Part shown: piece by piece, positions 62,273 through 64,000 of the stretch
How positions within the stretch are numbered: position 1 is the first letter of the stretch
How the letters are laid out: the number at the start of each line of letters is the position of its first letter
NCBI RefSeq assembly: GCF_024609245.1
Contig: NZ_JANJYH010000016.1
Location: forward strand, 1-64,000
Source: Haloarchaeobius sp. FL176
GTDB taxonomy: Archaea > Halobacteriota > Halobacteria > Halobacteriales > Natrialbaceae
Direction of reading: 5' to 3'
Length of the DNA stretch: 64,000 nt
Made by a program: the position numbers and the translations under genes
Notes under the pieces: model-generated
What the model was told of the DNA's origin: nothing
Seen by the model: the letters and a program-made list of their open reading frames with translations, nothing else
Database searches by the model: none

Positions 62273-64000
62273 CTACGATAACATCCAGCCCTGCGATTGG
62301 ATATACTCCGCTAATTCTGCGTATAAATCGGCGCAGCTCTCACTCGGAGAGCGATGTGGAGCGACGGTTCCTAATGTGTCCCAGTTACCAACAAGGACTA
62401 GCCGTTTCCGAGCACGCGTTACTGCAACATTTAGTCGGCGAGGGCCTTCCACTGGGAATTCCAAGAACCCACTATATCCATCTGGATTGCTCCGGACAAA
62501 TGAAACGATGATCGCCTCACGTTCGCCGCCTTGGAATGAATCAACAGTATCGACAGTCACCACTCCGGGATTATCGATTCCTACCCGGTGTATTTGATTC
62601 CGAATCTTCCTGATCTGACCGCTGTAGGCAGTAATTACACCAATATCCTCAGGACCAAGTCCACTCTTGACGAGCAATTTCACTTGTTTCGCAACTGCCT
62701 CAGCTTCCTGGGGATTGTAATATGAGTTTCCGTGTGTCTGTCGCTTCTCCTCACCTTGAATATTCACCCCCATGATCGGTTTTAGATCATCGACAGTCCA
62801 GTCCCTGTTCCGGGACGCAGTCTCCAACTCTCCTTGATAGAACGCCTGATTGGGGAATTCAGCGATTTTTTCGTGCATTCGGTATTGCTTCCGGAGAAGA
62901 ACTGCGATATTCTCTCCGTAGCGGTTTAACAGATATTCAAACAATGAGATGTGCATATCCTCTTCCTGCATTGACTCGTCGGCACAGTAAGGCGGGAGCT
63001 GCTTATGATCACCAGCCAGAACGAGTTTACGGGCGCAATTGAGCGCGATTGCTGTCGCCGGTCTGCTTGCCTGACTAGCCTCATCGACCACCGCAATATC
63101 GAATCTGTTTTGCTCAAAGGTTGCAGCTCCGCTCGTCGTTGCGGCAACAATATCAGCATCTGCCACTGATTCATATGTATAATTTGTTCGGACTACCTGA
63201 TTTCGCGAATTACTACCGACTCGGGCAACAGAGAGGTTCTTTTCTGGGTCCTGGGCCATTTCATGGAGTGTATCATCCTCGGGTGAATCCAGTGTACTAT
63301 CCCCAACTAACAGATTGTCTACTGCTTGGTTAGAGTGAGCAGTCACAAGAACGGAATTCCCTCGCGAAACTGTATTTTCAACAAAGGCAGTAAGGGTTCT
63401 CGTCTTCCCAGTCCCAGGGGGGCCATGTATACAGACGATGTCTTCCGCACTCGTTGCCCAGATCAATGCCTGACGTTGATATTCATTTAATTCGATACAG
63501 CCTTCTGGTAACGCGTACTCATTCACGGAGAATGCGACATCTCGCTGACCAGTTAGGAGCTCACGCTTTTCATCGCTTTTTTTGACTTGGCTAATAGCGG
63601 TGAGTCGACGCTCGAAAGGAACTGGATTGAGCAGAGGGTGTAGCCATACTTCGGTATTATCTTGACTCAGATATCCCCGCACGGATTTTGTATTCTGAAT
63701 ACCGTCTTTCTTCGGTTGAATTGTTATCGTCTGATCCCCTACTGAAATCAGTTCAACAACTATCGGGAATGGGTGATTCTCCCCCTCAAGATCCAAGATA
63801 CAATAATTACCTTCGAACAACTCCTCATCATTTCGTAGATTGACATCCTCTTCGTCGCCGTCTTCGACAACGAATTGAAACCGATACGCTGACCGTCCAT
63901 TTTTCGCCTTTATTTTTGAGATGTGAGCAAATGGGCCTGAGACGAGATTCCGATGAATTGCTGATTCTAGCCCAACTTCATTGTACGTCTCCCAGTTTGC
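62273..64000 (-). CDS. UPF1-like SF1 helicase, second copy (5' end beyond window)
   Basis: The frame is open to the window edge, so the N terminus is missing; visible sequence begins ANWETYNEVGLESAIH. The motor is complete: GPPGTGKTRTLT (motif I), AHSNQAVDNLLVGDS, VVDEASQASRPAT (II), LAGDHKQLPPYCADE (III), RKQYRMHEKIAEF (IV), VDTVDSFQGGEREAIIVS (V), NVAVTRARKRLVLVG (VI). It closely resembles the 761-residue helicase at 21679-23964, including the unusual HSNQAxDNLLVG stretch and the ending VGNWDTL. A start at 63820 (TTG) would be possible but similarity-like sequence continues upstream. Confidence 0.88.
   Translation of the reverse strand, partial: ANWETYNEVGLESAIHRNLVSGPFAHISKIKAKNGRSAYRFQFVVEDGDEEDVNLRNDEELFEGNYCILDLEGENHPFPIVVELISVGDQTITIQPKKDGIQNTKSVRGYLSQDNTEVWLHPLLNPVPFERRLTAISQVKKSDEKRELLTGQRDVAFSVNEYALPEGCIELNEYQRQALIWATSAEDIVCIHGPPGTGKTRTLTAFVENTVSRGNSVLVTAHSNQAVDNLLVGDSTLDSPEDDTLHEMAQDPEKNLSVARVGSNSRNQVVRTNYTYESVADADIVAATTSGAATFEQNRFDIAVVDEASQASRPATAIALNCARKLVLAGDHKQLPPYCADESMQEEDMHISLFEYLLNRYGENIAVLLRKQYRMHEKIAEFPNQAFYQGELETASRNRDWTVDDLKPIMGVNIQGEEKRQTHGNSYYNPQEAEAVAKQVKLLVKSGLGPEDIGVITAYSGQIRKIRNQIHRVGIDNPGVVTVDTVDSFQGGEREAIIVSFVRSNPDGYSGFLEFPVEGPRRLNVAVTRARKRLVLVGNWDTLGTVAPHRSPSESCADLYAELAEYIQSQGWMLS

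Overview
The window reads as accessory DNA from a halophilic archaeon (class Halobacteria). Predicted proteins are strongly acidic and the DNA is mostly GC-rich. Several genes have a TATA-like element about 25-30 bases before the start codon and no ribosome binding site, as in haloarchaeal leaderless transcripts. There is an ISH3-type insertion sequence, a Tat-exported FG-GAP protein with a PGF-CTERM tail, a type 2 isopentenyl-diphosphate isomerase, and a BREX locus of the two-brxC layout known from haloarchaea. No rRNA, tRNA or CRISPR array was found.

Layout. 1-18.7 kb is a mosaic of mobile and small two-gene modules: the exported FG-GAP protein; an ISH3 element that has cut a DHH phosphoesterase gene at a definable base; a tyrosine integrase translationally coupled behind an MNT/HEPN pair; a second IS; the isomerase; a winged-helix/PIN pair; a ParA partition cassette behind a cluster of ACAGAT-type repeats with a 16-bp palindrome; a small membrane-protein gene with an in-frame amber codon; a stand-alone CARF-like/PIN-like pair; and a DUF4143-type ATPase. 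19.0-24.0 kb holds an OB/zinc-ribbon/von Willebrand A protein and a UPF1-like SF1 helicase.

24.4-42.8 kb is a BREX locus (type 5 layout): brxHII-like helicase and pglX leftward; brxA, brxC, brxB, a second brxC and pglZ rightward. 42.9-57.1 kb holds two convergent three-gene operons. Rightward are an AddB-like inactive helicase, a separate Fe-S PD-(D/E)XK nuclease and an AddA-like helicase-nuclease. Leftward are a DrmE-like protein, a DrmA-like helicase and a DrmB (DUF1998) protein. The DISARM phospholipase-D protein DrmC is absent, so the AddAB-like nucleases may take its place; this is the best candidate for an undescribed system. 57.6-61.7 kb carries two related SPPF-type DNA methyltransferases flanking a winged-helix/Mrr-like protein. 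That protein and the second methyltransferase end in the same octapeptide, RGLDEFTD, written with different codons. A TRAM protein and a second UPF1-like helicase (cut by the window edge) close the window.

How it works together (inference). Modification would come from PglX and the two smaller methyltransferases. Sensing and restriction would come from BREX, the DrmAB/AddAB-like cassette and the CARF/PIN pair. The integrase, toxin-antitoxin-like pairs, partition genes and IS elements indicate a plasmid, megaplasmid or integrated element that collects defence genes.
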